The notes beneath the pieces are model-generated. The model had not been told where the DNA came from. It was given only the letters and a program-made list of their open reading frames with translations, and did no database searches. From Bacteroidota bacterium (GTDB taxonomy: Bacteria; Bacteroidota; Bacteroidia; Bacteroidales; FEN-979), in the NCBI GenBank assembly GCA_026391835.1, contig JAPLDF010000075.1, positions 248,001 to 312,000 on the forward strand: a stretch of DNA of 64,000 bases. The letters run 5' to 3'. Position 1 is the stretch's first letter. Each line of letters starts with the position of its first letter. The position numbers and the translations under genes are program-made. This document shows positions 38,101 to 42,571 of the stretch, piece by piece.

Positions 38101-38902
38101 TGCAGCCGACGCCGCCTGTACTGGCAAGAAAAGTTGCGGATACACTGGTAGGAGTGCAAACTTTGTCAAGATTCGGTGTCTTTTGATTCAAAGTGGGGCC
38201 TGAAGGTTGGGCCACAATAGCCCAGGAGTGTACATTTTGTGCATCATCACATCCGTAGGCGGTACATCCGCCTCTTTTTGCACGAATTTCAACACCTGTT
38301 TTCCCACCAGTTGATATCGTATTTGTCGGTGTATATAACGTCCAACCTCCCCAGGTGTCCCCTGTTTTGGTTCGGTATTCATAGCTGTCTGCACAAGAAA
38401 CTCCGCCGCTGCCTGCTGTGGTTATTGATGCTGACACTGCTGTGCCATCGCATACAGTTGCCAATGCAGGCGATTTAGTCATCACAGGAGCAGTGGGATC
38501 ACTTACCACAATCACCTCAAATGTCATGTCCGGGTCATCATCTGTAACATCGCGAACAGCATATGTTATCCCGGTAGTCTCGGATGAATAAGTCATCGGA
38601 TCGAATGCGATATTTCCGTCTGAAGAAGGAGTTATTTCCTGAATAGTCGTGGCGGGCAAAGGTGATGTTTTCCTTAACCTGTATTTATGACTGCCTGTGG
38701 CATTGTCAATATGGACAGTCACACTTCCTCCGACACACAGGTGAACCTTTTGACTGCCATCCCATGCCGGCGAGGTATAAACCGTCTCCGTTTGCCCAAA
38801 AGTTACCTTGGCAATCATGGTTAAGACAAGAACAAATGCCATCAAAACCGGCACTTTTAAATTATTCAAGAGAGATCCTGAAACAGTGTAATTTTTTTTC
38901 AT
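23003..38902 (-). CDS. Giant multi-beta-helix adhesin (N-terminal 5299 aa of a ~6200-codon gene)
   Basis: Signal peptide 1-36 (KVTFGQ). Ig/PKD-like repeats with paired Cys fill about 40-530 (EYRTKTG..W motifs). Then come about seven right-handed parallel beta-helix modules, starting near 534, 948, 1584, 2130, 3020, 3450 and 4215; several open with YVND...GNDANPGT..PFATI followed by IIWVDAGTYVEN and most end with an N-W-(W/Y)-G motif (TSNWWG, ESNWWG, TCNWYG, TCNWWG, SPNWWG). HYR modules close this part. The ORF ends by frameshift at 23003 inside tandem HYR copies; the C-terminal T9SS tail is in the ORF at 20242-22539. Likely a fibrous surface adhesin or glycan-binding protein. No pectate-lyase catalytic residues could be assigned. 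Whether the gene is intact in the cell depends on those repeats. Confidence 0.85.
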   Translation of the reverse strand: MKKNYTVSGSLLNNLKVPVLMAFVLVLTMIAKVTFGQTETVYTSPAWDGSQKVHLCVGGSVTVHIDNATGSHKYRLRKTSPLPATTIQEITPSSDGNIAFDPMTYSSETTGITYAVRDVTDDDPDMTFEVIVVSDPTAPVMTKSPALATVCDGTAVSASITTAGSGGVSCADSYEYRTKTGDTWGGWTLYTPTNTISTGGKTGVEIRAKRGGCTAYGCDDAQNVHSWAIVAQPSGPTLNQKTPNLDKVCTPTSVSATFLASTGGVGCTDHYEYRTKTGGLWGSWQAYTPGNSIATSGITDVEIQAWTDGCTSGSGCSSTSPQTLVSWQVVNDFEIGTQPSGATICAGTTHNMNVTVNGGVAPYNYQWQSGPGNSGPWTNTGSNSPSFTTVSSPNSATYYHCVINSASGAGCTPLTSDAVLVTELPTFIPGNISNATQSICYNFNAATLSVSPAGATGTFSYQWYKKTSDIGTCSSTDGDWTIITGAQSNSYTPTNVLETTMYRCKIDPTGSPDCAAAWSDNCATVTISTLETTVYVDATYNSGTPGWGCYAFDKIQDGIDRIELGSGGTVNIAAGTYNELLTITKKVSLIGAGSGTSGTIITASTNPTNGAIQLRGSGISDVDPLLIKDLRISVNQTAGISIGIFMGAANRNVSYLKLDNVCIIGSGASPCTENERGLYVDHTSSLAHLTVVNCHFDYLSYGWYFDKEVSNETSTVQFVSVTSSHFDNNGYKGIYAEKMEDADFTTCTIDNNGQYSHPDCATWMTGIDFNLKAGTYQNIAFTGCSFTGNGLGTGHSKEGVAIAVKARGTGGDTGYASFPATLDNVIITGCTINGNERGIRLGEPGKNNTTPTNVVIENCNIYSNNKTYTGSDGSAYGGVVNLTTASVAATSNWWGTINGPANSKNVFNMAAQGNAVVGTVSFIRWLDGIYPGGSLFAPITNNDSPVEYYINFTDAEAGTTAGGMITAVNGIYNESNIPVTKNLTFQGQSRTGMILGPGMVDGHIDDRFTSASNGFIIRSSNVIITTMTLDGNEDNGLAGVQNFRNAVISDVNLGNYNNTTIQNVDIENIYRRGIDLRPKTATSTGNLVDNCQFTGVGSDPLISGPAVGLFDCDATVTNNQISGCGTGIMTNYAIGQSTAGVVSISGNNVDVDGTALYMCGLKGGSDATGNIITGGTEGIILQYATGLVTLDGNQISGVMDGIYLYNLDIAPIQTHLVQNNQITVPSTYTGSRGIHMSSSAPFDSDNGTVQAQLTNNNINGYETGVSVVKGNATVITTLTGNELYSNGTGVKVADGGTITLTNNKIYGNTNYGVNNLTATMMNAESNWWGNIRGPEHATNAGYGAGVPSERGNAVSNNVDFSPWYSAVTMGASPKYAIPTKLVYTTQPGQTGQNAGASLNAQPVLEARDANENLGYNFNYGSSNTDCQITASINSGSGTLSGTQVQNAANGVVTFSDLSITPGGVYTLKGHSGFNSLTDAISSSFIVNNEEPTISSLKPFKIAKGYPTFTLTVTGTKFVSTSVIRWNGSDLTTTFVDSQHLTALIDASLVASVATIPVTVYNPAPPPGGFESASSDFTIGIPTYALVDDDFAIGKVPGDEITPPSGIYVGYDAFPTITQGVNFIAAGAANTVEVRAGDYTENVDINKTLTLLGPQANVDPRSGRSGGEAIIVPATNSSLYGNVVNVGAANVTINGFTIDGDNTIIGGGYAQNGADVNAWMGINNGDWYGYGIGNAGLTAKFNIVKNVRGTAIFCQGTPTVLGGPISYNVTDNSDWGISISYNYYADITNNKLSQCLSCIQTQAFYESGTPSLISHNEVHYDKLGLQYNDMRSGSSVFTISDNDFIAATSDPGFLPNNIGMYFVGLHTAAGSIISGNDVTAGYYGIKIFDCYPDVLTVNGGTITGGKYGVLASTHDATWGDAKVAATISGMNILSSTIGGVYVEDVDAGGPLTAHLDITNSTINGNSITPSGILLSGNNASADINQNTSTITGNAVGIDITNNSSATVYQNNITANGTGVKVSTGGNLVSCTENFITNNTGDGIQIALDAGTIGGINNNDLSGNAVKAINNNSIQTIAATCNWYGVIASTLVAGKVSGNATYTPYLTGGNDLGNNPANGFQPADPCATITELYVNDGYPAGDHYTTAIGNDANLGTQTSPFATIAHAVSVASPGDVIWVDAGTYVENPLIDKSITIKGSNFGQDARSTRPNAESTVQTNGAKTSLFNVTGSNVTIDGFTLNGDDPVVTSAPVASGADANVSYLVQQMATGNNLNVSNNIMQRAFMGIRGSGHASAGNVVNQNWFDEIGNYDWGYAVSIRDNYYADITNNKMTKVWTGAHINNHNGLGGPANFNFTGNEVHSYATGLAYWLNFNQATPLTVNNNQFYAETGAVANNFGILVVTLQDAVTPTFTNNTITGTDYGIGMANVPTSGTITLGSTNTITGTKIAGVLLTDNLTFNPVGTSDLNAQHAASTVNISGISITSAASGAGIKLDASHTSSTIQTLNIATATTLSNGTTGLLVNGNHAAFSGNNINNLSFSGQTGDYITLSGNALTGQILDATGSFFDTKTGAGMTFAQNFAAENKITHRIDDNSLGFVMIKANNAFVTDITTPTATNNDYTRLRNAIGIVSNNWNINLHGTFNWSETNAATSWALGNDDIPGNLDDYWLLVPANLNGVTFTAPEGLGNATIQGPGDLSVIDMEGVLVFYGGDNQNWTISNLEIFDFDLAIAEFYGSGGSDAFQNNTITNNHIRIATDLNAIAAPDDAGQNIGIHFAFGKNQTISNNTIDIPGNGESNGTNYSVSVGMQSNTSGGDLYDGLQITGNTINILNAQSTNPELILGIWENGWAHSSNITISGNQFLNLAGGNNPALNIQRAYRITSHSGSTSTVTYSGNTTKGANIGFQWYSGGDFSTASPVHMTGNIINGNRTGILIQSNGKAILSNNDFDDANDNTTDLQILTGTVTSSGGNQFAGDTWYVDNQGPNPLNISADQFDLANNFRIADHIYDALDNAASGLVRYNNTNLYVSAPSTGPSDETIQRAVNAASATNIVNVEAGTFHEKVNVTKSLTLNGAKTGVDARTRTFTGETILDGTGLPGAPYDAIMIANGVSNVTIDGFEIRNYSGSGSNGDGNAISSYCMNSNTTGASNVIVQNNYIHDVAYNGILVGSENNTSSNMVVQSDWLIQKNKLEKFKYAGIELTNVINSQVKDNAIDAPANLFDDPGDAGVGIEIAARSRTKPVTAGTNVEVSGNTITGTFPTGSRAAINLLSRSYLSTSDAALSGVTVNANSITGATNVRSAVLAVSESRSGSPSTISTLAITNNYLDGNLDAVDIQDYINGGTGPATHSGISVANNDIINSTQIGIHVLPSTSATGILANNNNIQTNSLFGAKNEGSGTLDATCNWWGTVGSGGIEALISGPVTYSPYLLIGLDDEPLVPGFQQVTPSCGVATELYVNDNDRTGDHYTSAVGNDANPGTALLPFRTIQQAIDVASTNDIIWVDAGTYAEDLFLYKTLNLRGSNYTVDPNNSSPPRFAEAILDPATSDPDPTSTTSTTMLYMNNDASGSSVKGFTFDGDNPLLTSLVNMNGANVDACEAIAAYEGLSNVKIGNNILKNINYSGIDLYNYYNSGAATTGNVISNNKFDNILPNAWGMGIVIYNNCYTNITDNVMTRVRIGIQTGNFSQADPGGTSHSITENAIESKRLGIFHNLAYSGATTFDISNNDITTYSGSTNNIGIEISSIQTAVGANVSGNNVTGALEGIDLWNCPTTNTVTVTGGTLTNCTTGVFPNNYDGYDSDAATSTYTITGVTLNNCGTGVWVRDNSLNTNGATVTAEVKNLTINNLTATGISITGSDAGANIHNNNIAAAAVGINVDGVSTTAPNGLTIQNNTIAIAAKLAGSTPTVGIALGNISGTQPALIGTNDISVAYLGYLIYNLNTVPATTITGGNITNVVQGVSAVNANPLGTGAFAPSNFVLDGQVISGFTGSYAHTGVYIFTGNGSSNTDIITANINNVTVDGTGNSSADCAGFNFADFSTNIGTRQDITVTQCLLENNRNRGINVRGKNAVVNVNASTLTGNGKDAYGTGGNNGYGIVSFKGATVNVANCFITNPSTSTTPVSALFSFQFESYGGTIIATNNSLNRNNNGYLASNAGGTLTATCNWWGSANPDAVYAVMNPASTPPVNYVHYLVDGTDVGGISADGFQPVSGACTGPNEFYVNDTYSGIGLGSERWCTAAGNDANPGVKAAPLATITKALSLAADNDIIYVDYGNYVENVIVNKKVEIRGSNFDADPNVAWSYGEAVLKPANNNASAGVLMELAQSGTIIKGLVFDGNKPGTDVGTDVNGIDVNTSVGIQNGSIGGTMAAFGQHWIDHLTITYNKFRNFTLQGIYIFDQFGTSYSWNYLNNNNFDNMKEGIQVYAFHALINDNKMTGVNRGISTHSVNTPAASGFTPDIARNDISISWAYTATSRAVGIWNNYQRENASPLSVHNNTIRFPEETPSGSTSIGFYALSMDNERVANYTNNTIIGGGNCNWGFYASGVASHNVTIQGGSLGNIKDYGVRVANWDPVWGGQIGGDARVNVNNVAITMAPGGVGVIAYSDVIHTFIASAAVTNNCSISGGAKGVLADGPTSSVTVTNNATTISGNLVGIDIKNGACLVSCTGNTITSNTQAGILIESTAGIIGAIENNTISGNGNSFDATHGRGLQNDKTAAVDASPNWWGDATGPYNDPHNTCGVGNAVFGNITFNPWYSDGTMATLYTLPLPALSSCTSPINLNQHDDRDPYATGTPTVTTCYGPNTLTYSDNRAGLTGCNATGTIIRTWTVTDYFGNMNTCVQNIVITDNQNPVVTCPDNITKNTDPGLCTAVTTFNPTATDFGFFQGFENPLWISGGSDKQQSTDWNDANSTITRVTSLGPIIPNPPSTAFGLLSSTGLPTGQLGAYSRLGGYYNKFDSGFVTRLDVYFDLSDPGISANTYAWEVSSAVSNQATPNAGFLRDFVFHTAGYSTGKILVAASNNASNARRNDLATVNHYEVTTSGWYTLEWNYYGAPDGALSVDCSLLDAGGNKLWTEIRHTASDLISNVVGGNRYMWFTFLAVNNLAIDNTSLTRKPIVTSVPASGMAFAKGTTTVTSTANICGRSDVCTFNVNVNDNEAPKITTCPAAYGIEGCSTDAITELIFSATTVEVSAQFFTDAGGVASDNCAVTYYAYKDVSSGTCPITVTRTWTVKDAAGKTATCDQVITIHDLTAPAFTQCPAAYDIEGCSTAAITGLMYQISETEVTALQFTNVPVVLQQMLAA

Positions 38903-38942
38903 GGTTGTTTTTTTTGATAGTGATTATGGTTAAATTCCGGGT

Positions 38943-38965
38943 CCGGCCAGCACCATAGCGGCCGG
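38943..38965 (-). promoter_or_regulatory. Hairpin between pseudo-receiver gene and giant adhesin
   Basis: CCGGCC, 11 nt, GGCCGG; flanked by ATTCCGG (38934) and CCGGAAT, which could pair instead in an alternative longer stem. It lies in the 83-nt gap before the giant gene. No T-run follows, so it is not a plain terminator; mRNA processing or attenuation is possible. Confidence 0.4.
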
Positions 38966-38985
38966 AATATATTGTAGTTGTTGTT

Positions 38986-39363
38986 TTACATTTCCATGTG
39001 ATAATAGCGGTTGATGTTCTCCTTCAGCTCCGACAAGTGCTGCGGCTGTCGGGTGAGCCTGTAACGCCCCTTGCTGAATACAGAGATAATGTCGTCGTAC
39101 TCCCGGCTCGCCAGGATAAGTACCTCCAGGTGCTTGTAATTTTCATTGATATACCTGAGAATGGCCGCATGACGCAGGTTGTTGATCTGCAGCACGACCA
39201 GGTATATGTCGTAATTGTTCAGAATGTGGATGGCCTCTTCCGTGTCTTTCGCAAAAAAGCCCTGTCCCTGGTGCAGGTTCAGATACTCATTGATCTCTTC
39301 CTGCATTTCAACGTTCTGGTGAATGAATAGGATGTTCACAGCAGCATGTTTATTGGTTGACAA
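38986..39363 (-). CDS. Degenerate response-regulator receiver (pseudo-receiver) protein
   Basis: Single REC-like domain, 125 aa if started at TTG 39363; GTG 39339 (MNILFIHQN) is the more natural REC start. There is no ATG upstream because TAG (39375-39373) closes the frame. The alternating alpha/beta pattern of a receiver is clear, but the phosphoacceptor Asp at the end of beta3 is Gln (LVVLQINN, residue 59 from TTG), the acidic pair after beta1 is His-Gln (FIHQN), and the conserved Lys region reads TRQP. It cannot be phosphorylated in the usual way, so it probably acts by protein contact. It precedes the giant adhesin by 83 nt on the same strand and has a sigma-54-type promoter. Confidence 0.75.
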   Translation of the reverse strand: MSTNKHAAVNILFIHQNVEMQEEINEYLNLHQGQGFFAKDTEEAIHILNNYDIYLVVLQINNLRHAAILRYINENYKHLEVLILASREYDDIISVFSKGRYRLTRQPQHLSELKENINRYYHMEM

Positions 39364-39376
39364 TGAGCACCCCTAT

Positions 39377-39392
39377 GGCAAACACCGTGCCG
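39377..39392 (-). promoter_or_regulatory. Sigma-54 (-24/-12) promoter
   Basis: Minus strand CGGCACGGTGTTTGCC: GG, exactly 10 nt, GC, matching TGGCACG-N4-TTGC except for the first base and the base after GC. Predicted transcription start is near 39366, close to the TTG at 39363 and 27 nt before GTG 39339, which favours the GTG start. Palindromic enhancer-like sites lie about 100 and 158 bp upstream of that start. Confidence 0.6.
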
Positions 39393-39458
39393 TATGTTGT
39401 ATCATGCTGATATGCAGCGTTATATAGCGGATAGTTTGAGATTGTTATCAAAATGATA

Positions 39459-39532
39459 TGTCCGGAATCGGGCAGGCTGCATGATAACCATGCGTTATTA
39501 CGGGAACCCGTAATGGTGCCCGAAATCGGGCA
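39459..39532. promoter_or_regulatory. Paired palindromic sites, probable enhancer-binding-protein sites
   Basis: TGTCCGGAATCGGGCA (39459-39474) and TGCCCGAAATCGGGCA (39517-39532, perfect palindrome) are two versions of one 16-bp site with centres 58 bp apart. Between them is a further perfect inverted repeat ATTACGGGAACCCGTAAT (39497-39514). Their distance from the sigma-54 promoter suits an NtrC-family activator. Confidence 0.5.
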
Positions 39533-39610
39533 TGCCCGTTTTTTGAAGGAATTACGAATTACGAATTGCAGGGGGCAATGGTGAAGGAGTGTTTTATTGA
39601 AAGGGCTGTT

Positions 39611-39688
39611 TTCACCGCGAAGACGCAAAGTCGCGAAAAAAATATAATTGGTTTTCAATTCTTTGCGTCTTTGCGTCTTCGCGGTAAA
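39611..39688. repeat. Dispersed palindromic element (GCGTCTT family), full copy
   Basis: TTCACCGCGAAGACGCAAAG and its inverse CTTTGCGTCTTCGCGGTAAA surround an AT-rich loop. The same family occurs at 56415 (half) and 63687-63805. It lies between the divergent pseudo-receiver and nuclease genes. Confidence 0.75.
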
Positions 39689-39845
39689 AGAAGTCATTTG
39701 ACCATTCCAGGCCATTCCTTCCCGATTTATATCTATATTTGACAGATGATCCCTATTTTGATTGAAACAACCACTTCCGGCGCCGGTTGTGAGAATTCGC
39801 TTTGAGGATCATGCACGGAATTTATCCACCCCCATCCATACAATC

Positions 39846-42554
39846 ATGCTGACCATACATTACTCCTGTTATTTCGACAATGGCGTTTTTACGGGAAACA
39901 GTACAGAAAACAATGCCACCTTCAATGTCGCTTACCTTGGCCCGATGGGGCTGCTTGGATACCTTGAGCGGATGCTGGGGTTGACCGGCAATTACCCCGA
40001 CGCAACCGACCGTGCAACCCGCTATGCTGCCGCATTGCGCAAACACCTGCCGGAAGACCCGGGTGCTTTTTATGCGAAAGCGTTTGAAACGGATGAAATG
40101 GGGGTGGCGAAAGACCTTATCAGGTGGCGGGACGACCTTGTCCTGCTTGGCTGGAAAACCCTTGCAGCCGAGGGTCAACCCGCCCGGCTCAAGACACTTG
40201 CCGGGGTTGAAAAACAATTTGCCGACCGCTGGTTTCATTACGGCATTGCCGACCGGTGGCAGGATGTGCTTCATGCATTGCCCACCGGTGAAGGCCTTCC
40301 CGGCTGCAACCTGCTGGTGTATGATGATCCGTCGCTGGTCCATCCCTTTTTCAAAAAGCTGTTCGCCAGGCCCGGGAAATGCATCACCTTCGTGGATCCG
40401 AATGAAAACATTACCATGGATCACAACAACCTCGGGCTGGTAAAAAGCCTGTTGCTCGGGAAAAAGCCGGGTGGCAACAGGTTCAGGTCCATCGGCGACG
40501 ACAACTCCTTTTCAATCCTGCACCTGAAAGACAACCACTTTGCCGCGGATCTGCTGGCGAACCAGGTCAAACAGGGGTTTAATCCGGTTGTCATCAACGG
40601 GGAAAATAAGATACTCGACCACTACCTGGAAGCCAATGGCCTGCCTGCATCCGGCTCGATGCTCACAAATTCAAATCCACTGATCATCCAGCTGTTTAAG
40701 CTGGCTGCCGTCGGATTGATCAGTCCGCTGAACGTATACAACCTCTTATCCCTGCTGCAATCGCCCTATTCGCCCATCCCGAAGAAATTGTCGGCATCGC
40801 TTGCACGGCAGCTTATCGAAAAGCCCGGCATCGGCAACCCCCAATGGCAGGAATCGATTGATCTCTATTTCATGGAGAGATTGACAGGTAATGAACAGGA
40901 GGAGCAGAGGTGGAATAAAAAACGGGAGGAGGTTGAACACCTTCTAACGTTCAACTTCGGGCCCGACGTCGGGATCAGCCGGATTAAAAAGACCTACTCA
41001 TTGCTGAAAGCCTGGGCTGACAAACATGCACTGCCCGGAATCTACGATCACAGCGACGGGGAGCGCGACCAGTTTGCCTGTCTCAGCAGGATGGCCGGTG
41101 CACTGCTGAAAAAAATCCATGACAGCGTGGATGCCATTAGTGTGGCCGAATTTCTCAGGCTCACGGAAAGTATTTATGAGCCTGCAACCTTTCAAAATGA
41201 ATTGATCCAGGCAAATTCGGTTCAACACACCGGTTCACCGGGGGAGTTGCTGGGCAATCCTCCCGTTGTATGGTGGCTCGATTGCTACAACACCGTCATT
41301 AGGGCCGATATTCATGCATTCTTATACGCCGGGGAGGTTGATTTTTTAACCAGGAACGGGATCGAAATATACCTGCCGGCCAGCCAGGTCAAAATGGCCT
41401 ATGAAAAAGCCAAACGGGGCATCCTTGCCGCCCGGAACCAGTGTGTGCTGGTGGTGGTTGAAAAACACAACGGTGAAGAGGTTTCACTCCACCCGGTAAT
41501 GTCTGAAATCAATGCTTTCTTTCAGAATATCACCGGCATCTCCACGACATTCGGGGATGTTGAAAAACTGACGCACATCCCGCCGCAGGAGCTGTTTTCT
41601 CGGGAAATCACCTTGCCTCAGCCAAAAACCCGGTGGGAGATTTCCAACCCGGGAAAACTGTCAAAACGCGAAACGGAGAGTGCCTCCAGCATCGAGAAAC
41701 TGATCCAGCATCCCTTTGAATGGGTGATCAGGTACCAGGCCAGGTTGAATTCCGGCAACTCCTTCACCCTGCCCGAACTCTTCACCCTGAAGGGAAGCAT
41801 CGCCCATGCCACCACCGAGGCGATCCTGACCCTGCTGAAAAATGGCCCGGGTTTTAAACTCAACGACACGCTGATTGCTGACCATCTGAACAGGAAGATC
41901 AGGGAGGAGGGGCTTGTGTTCATGCTTCCCGAAATGCGTTTTGAATACGAAGAGCTGGTGCGGAAATATACCCTTGCAATAAAATCACTGGTTTCGATCA
42001 TCGTAAAAAATGAACTGACGGTGGTTGATTGTGAATATTATGCCAGAAAGAACATCCCGCGGATAGGGGAGGTGGCCGGGAAGATGGACCTGGTGATGGA
42101 GAACAAGTCGGGCAGGCAGGTGATCTTCGACCTGAAGTGGACCAGGAACAACAAGAAATACCAGTCAAGGCTCGCCGAAGGAAAATCGGTTCAGCTGGCC
42201 GTCTATTACAGGCTGCTCGGCACAGGCCCGATGACCGCCTATTTCATGTTCGACAGCGGGAAACTCTATACCGGGCATAACTTGTCGGGCGCGGGGGTGG
42301 TCCCGGTGGATGTTCCGGCGGATCTCACGGAACAGGAGGTTCTGGCCAAAACATGCAACTCCCTTGCATTCCGCTGGGAAGAATTGTCCAGGGGAGACAT
42401 TGAGATCGGGGATAACGCGGGTGTGGCCGATCTGCCCTATTACAACGCTACCGGCGAAAACCTGCTGATCCCGCTGGAGATGGACCAGTCGAAAAAAATA
42501 AAATACGCCGACGCCTACAGCGGGCTGGAACTTTTTAAAGGCAACATTCATTAG
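39846..42554 (+). CDS. AddB-like PD-(D/E)XK nuclease subunit
   Basis: 902 aa from ATG 39846 (MLTIHYSCYFDNG); the longer ORF begins with a TTG at 39762 and is less likely, as a TATATTTG -7-like box at 39734-39741 would put transcription start near 39750. The N-terminal and middle parts look like an inactivated helicase-fold domain of the AddB/exodeoxyribonuclease V gamma kind. The C-terminus has the nuclease site: Asp748 (GKMD), Asp762 and Lys764 (FDLKW), then a Q-x3-Y helix (VQLAVYY). No iron-sulfur Cys set is obvious. It is 17 nt upstream of the AddA-like gene; together they should process double-strand DNA ends for recombination. Confidence 0.8.
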   Translation: MLTIHYSCYFDNGVFTGNSTENNATFNVAYLGPMGLLGYLERMLGLTGNYPDATDRATRYAAALRKHLPEDPGAFYAKAFETDEMGVAKDLIRWRDDLVLLGWKTLAAEGQPARLKTLAGVEKQFADRWFHYGIADRWQDVLHALPTGEGLPGCNLLVYDDPSLVHPFFKKLFARPGKCITFVDPNENITMDHNNLGLVKSLLLGKKPGGNRFRSIGDDNSFSILHLKDNHFAADLLANQVKQGFNPVVINGENKILDHYLEANGLPASGSMLTNSNPLIIQLFKLAAVGLISPLNVYNLLSLLQSPYSPIPKKLSASLARQLIEKPGIGNPQWQESIDLYFMERLTGNEQEEQRWNKKREEVEHLLTFNFGPDVGISRIKKTYSLLKAWADKHALPGIYDHSDGERDQFACLSRMAGALLKKIHDSVDAISVAEFLRLTESIYEPATFQNELIQANSVQHTGSPGELLGNPPVVWWLDCYNTVIRADIHAFLYAGEVDFLTRNGIEIYLPASQVKMAYEKAKRGILAARNQCVLVVVEKHNGEEVSLHPVMSEINAFFQNITGISTTFGDVEKLTHIPPQELFSREITLPQPKTRWEISNPGKLSKRETESASSIEKLIQHPFEWVIRYQARLNSGNSFTLPELFTLKGSIAHATTEAILTLLKNGPGFKLNDTLIADHLNRKIREEGLVFMLPEMRFEYEELVRKYTLAIKSLVSIIVKNELTVVDCEYYARKNIPRIGEVAGKMDLVMENKSGRQVIFDLKWTRNNKKYQSRLAEGKSVQLAVYYRLLGTGPMTAYFMFDSGKLYTGHNLSGAGVVPVDVPADLTEQEVLAKTCNSLAFRWEELSRGDIEIGDNAGVADLPYYNATGENLLIPLEMDQSKKIKYADAYSGLELFKGNIH

Positions 42555-42571
42555 CACCTTCAAACCTCGAC

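Noticed and set aside
39762-39845. TTG start giving a 930-aa AddB-like protein
   Set aside because: A -7-like box at 39734 and the family-like N-terminus MLTIHYSCYF favour ATG 39846.
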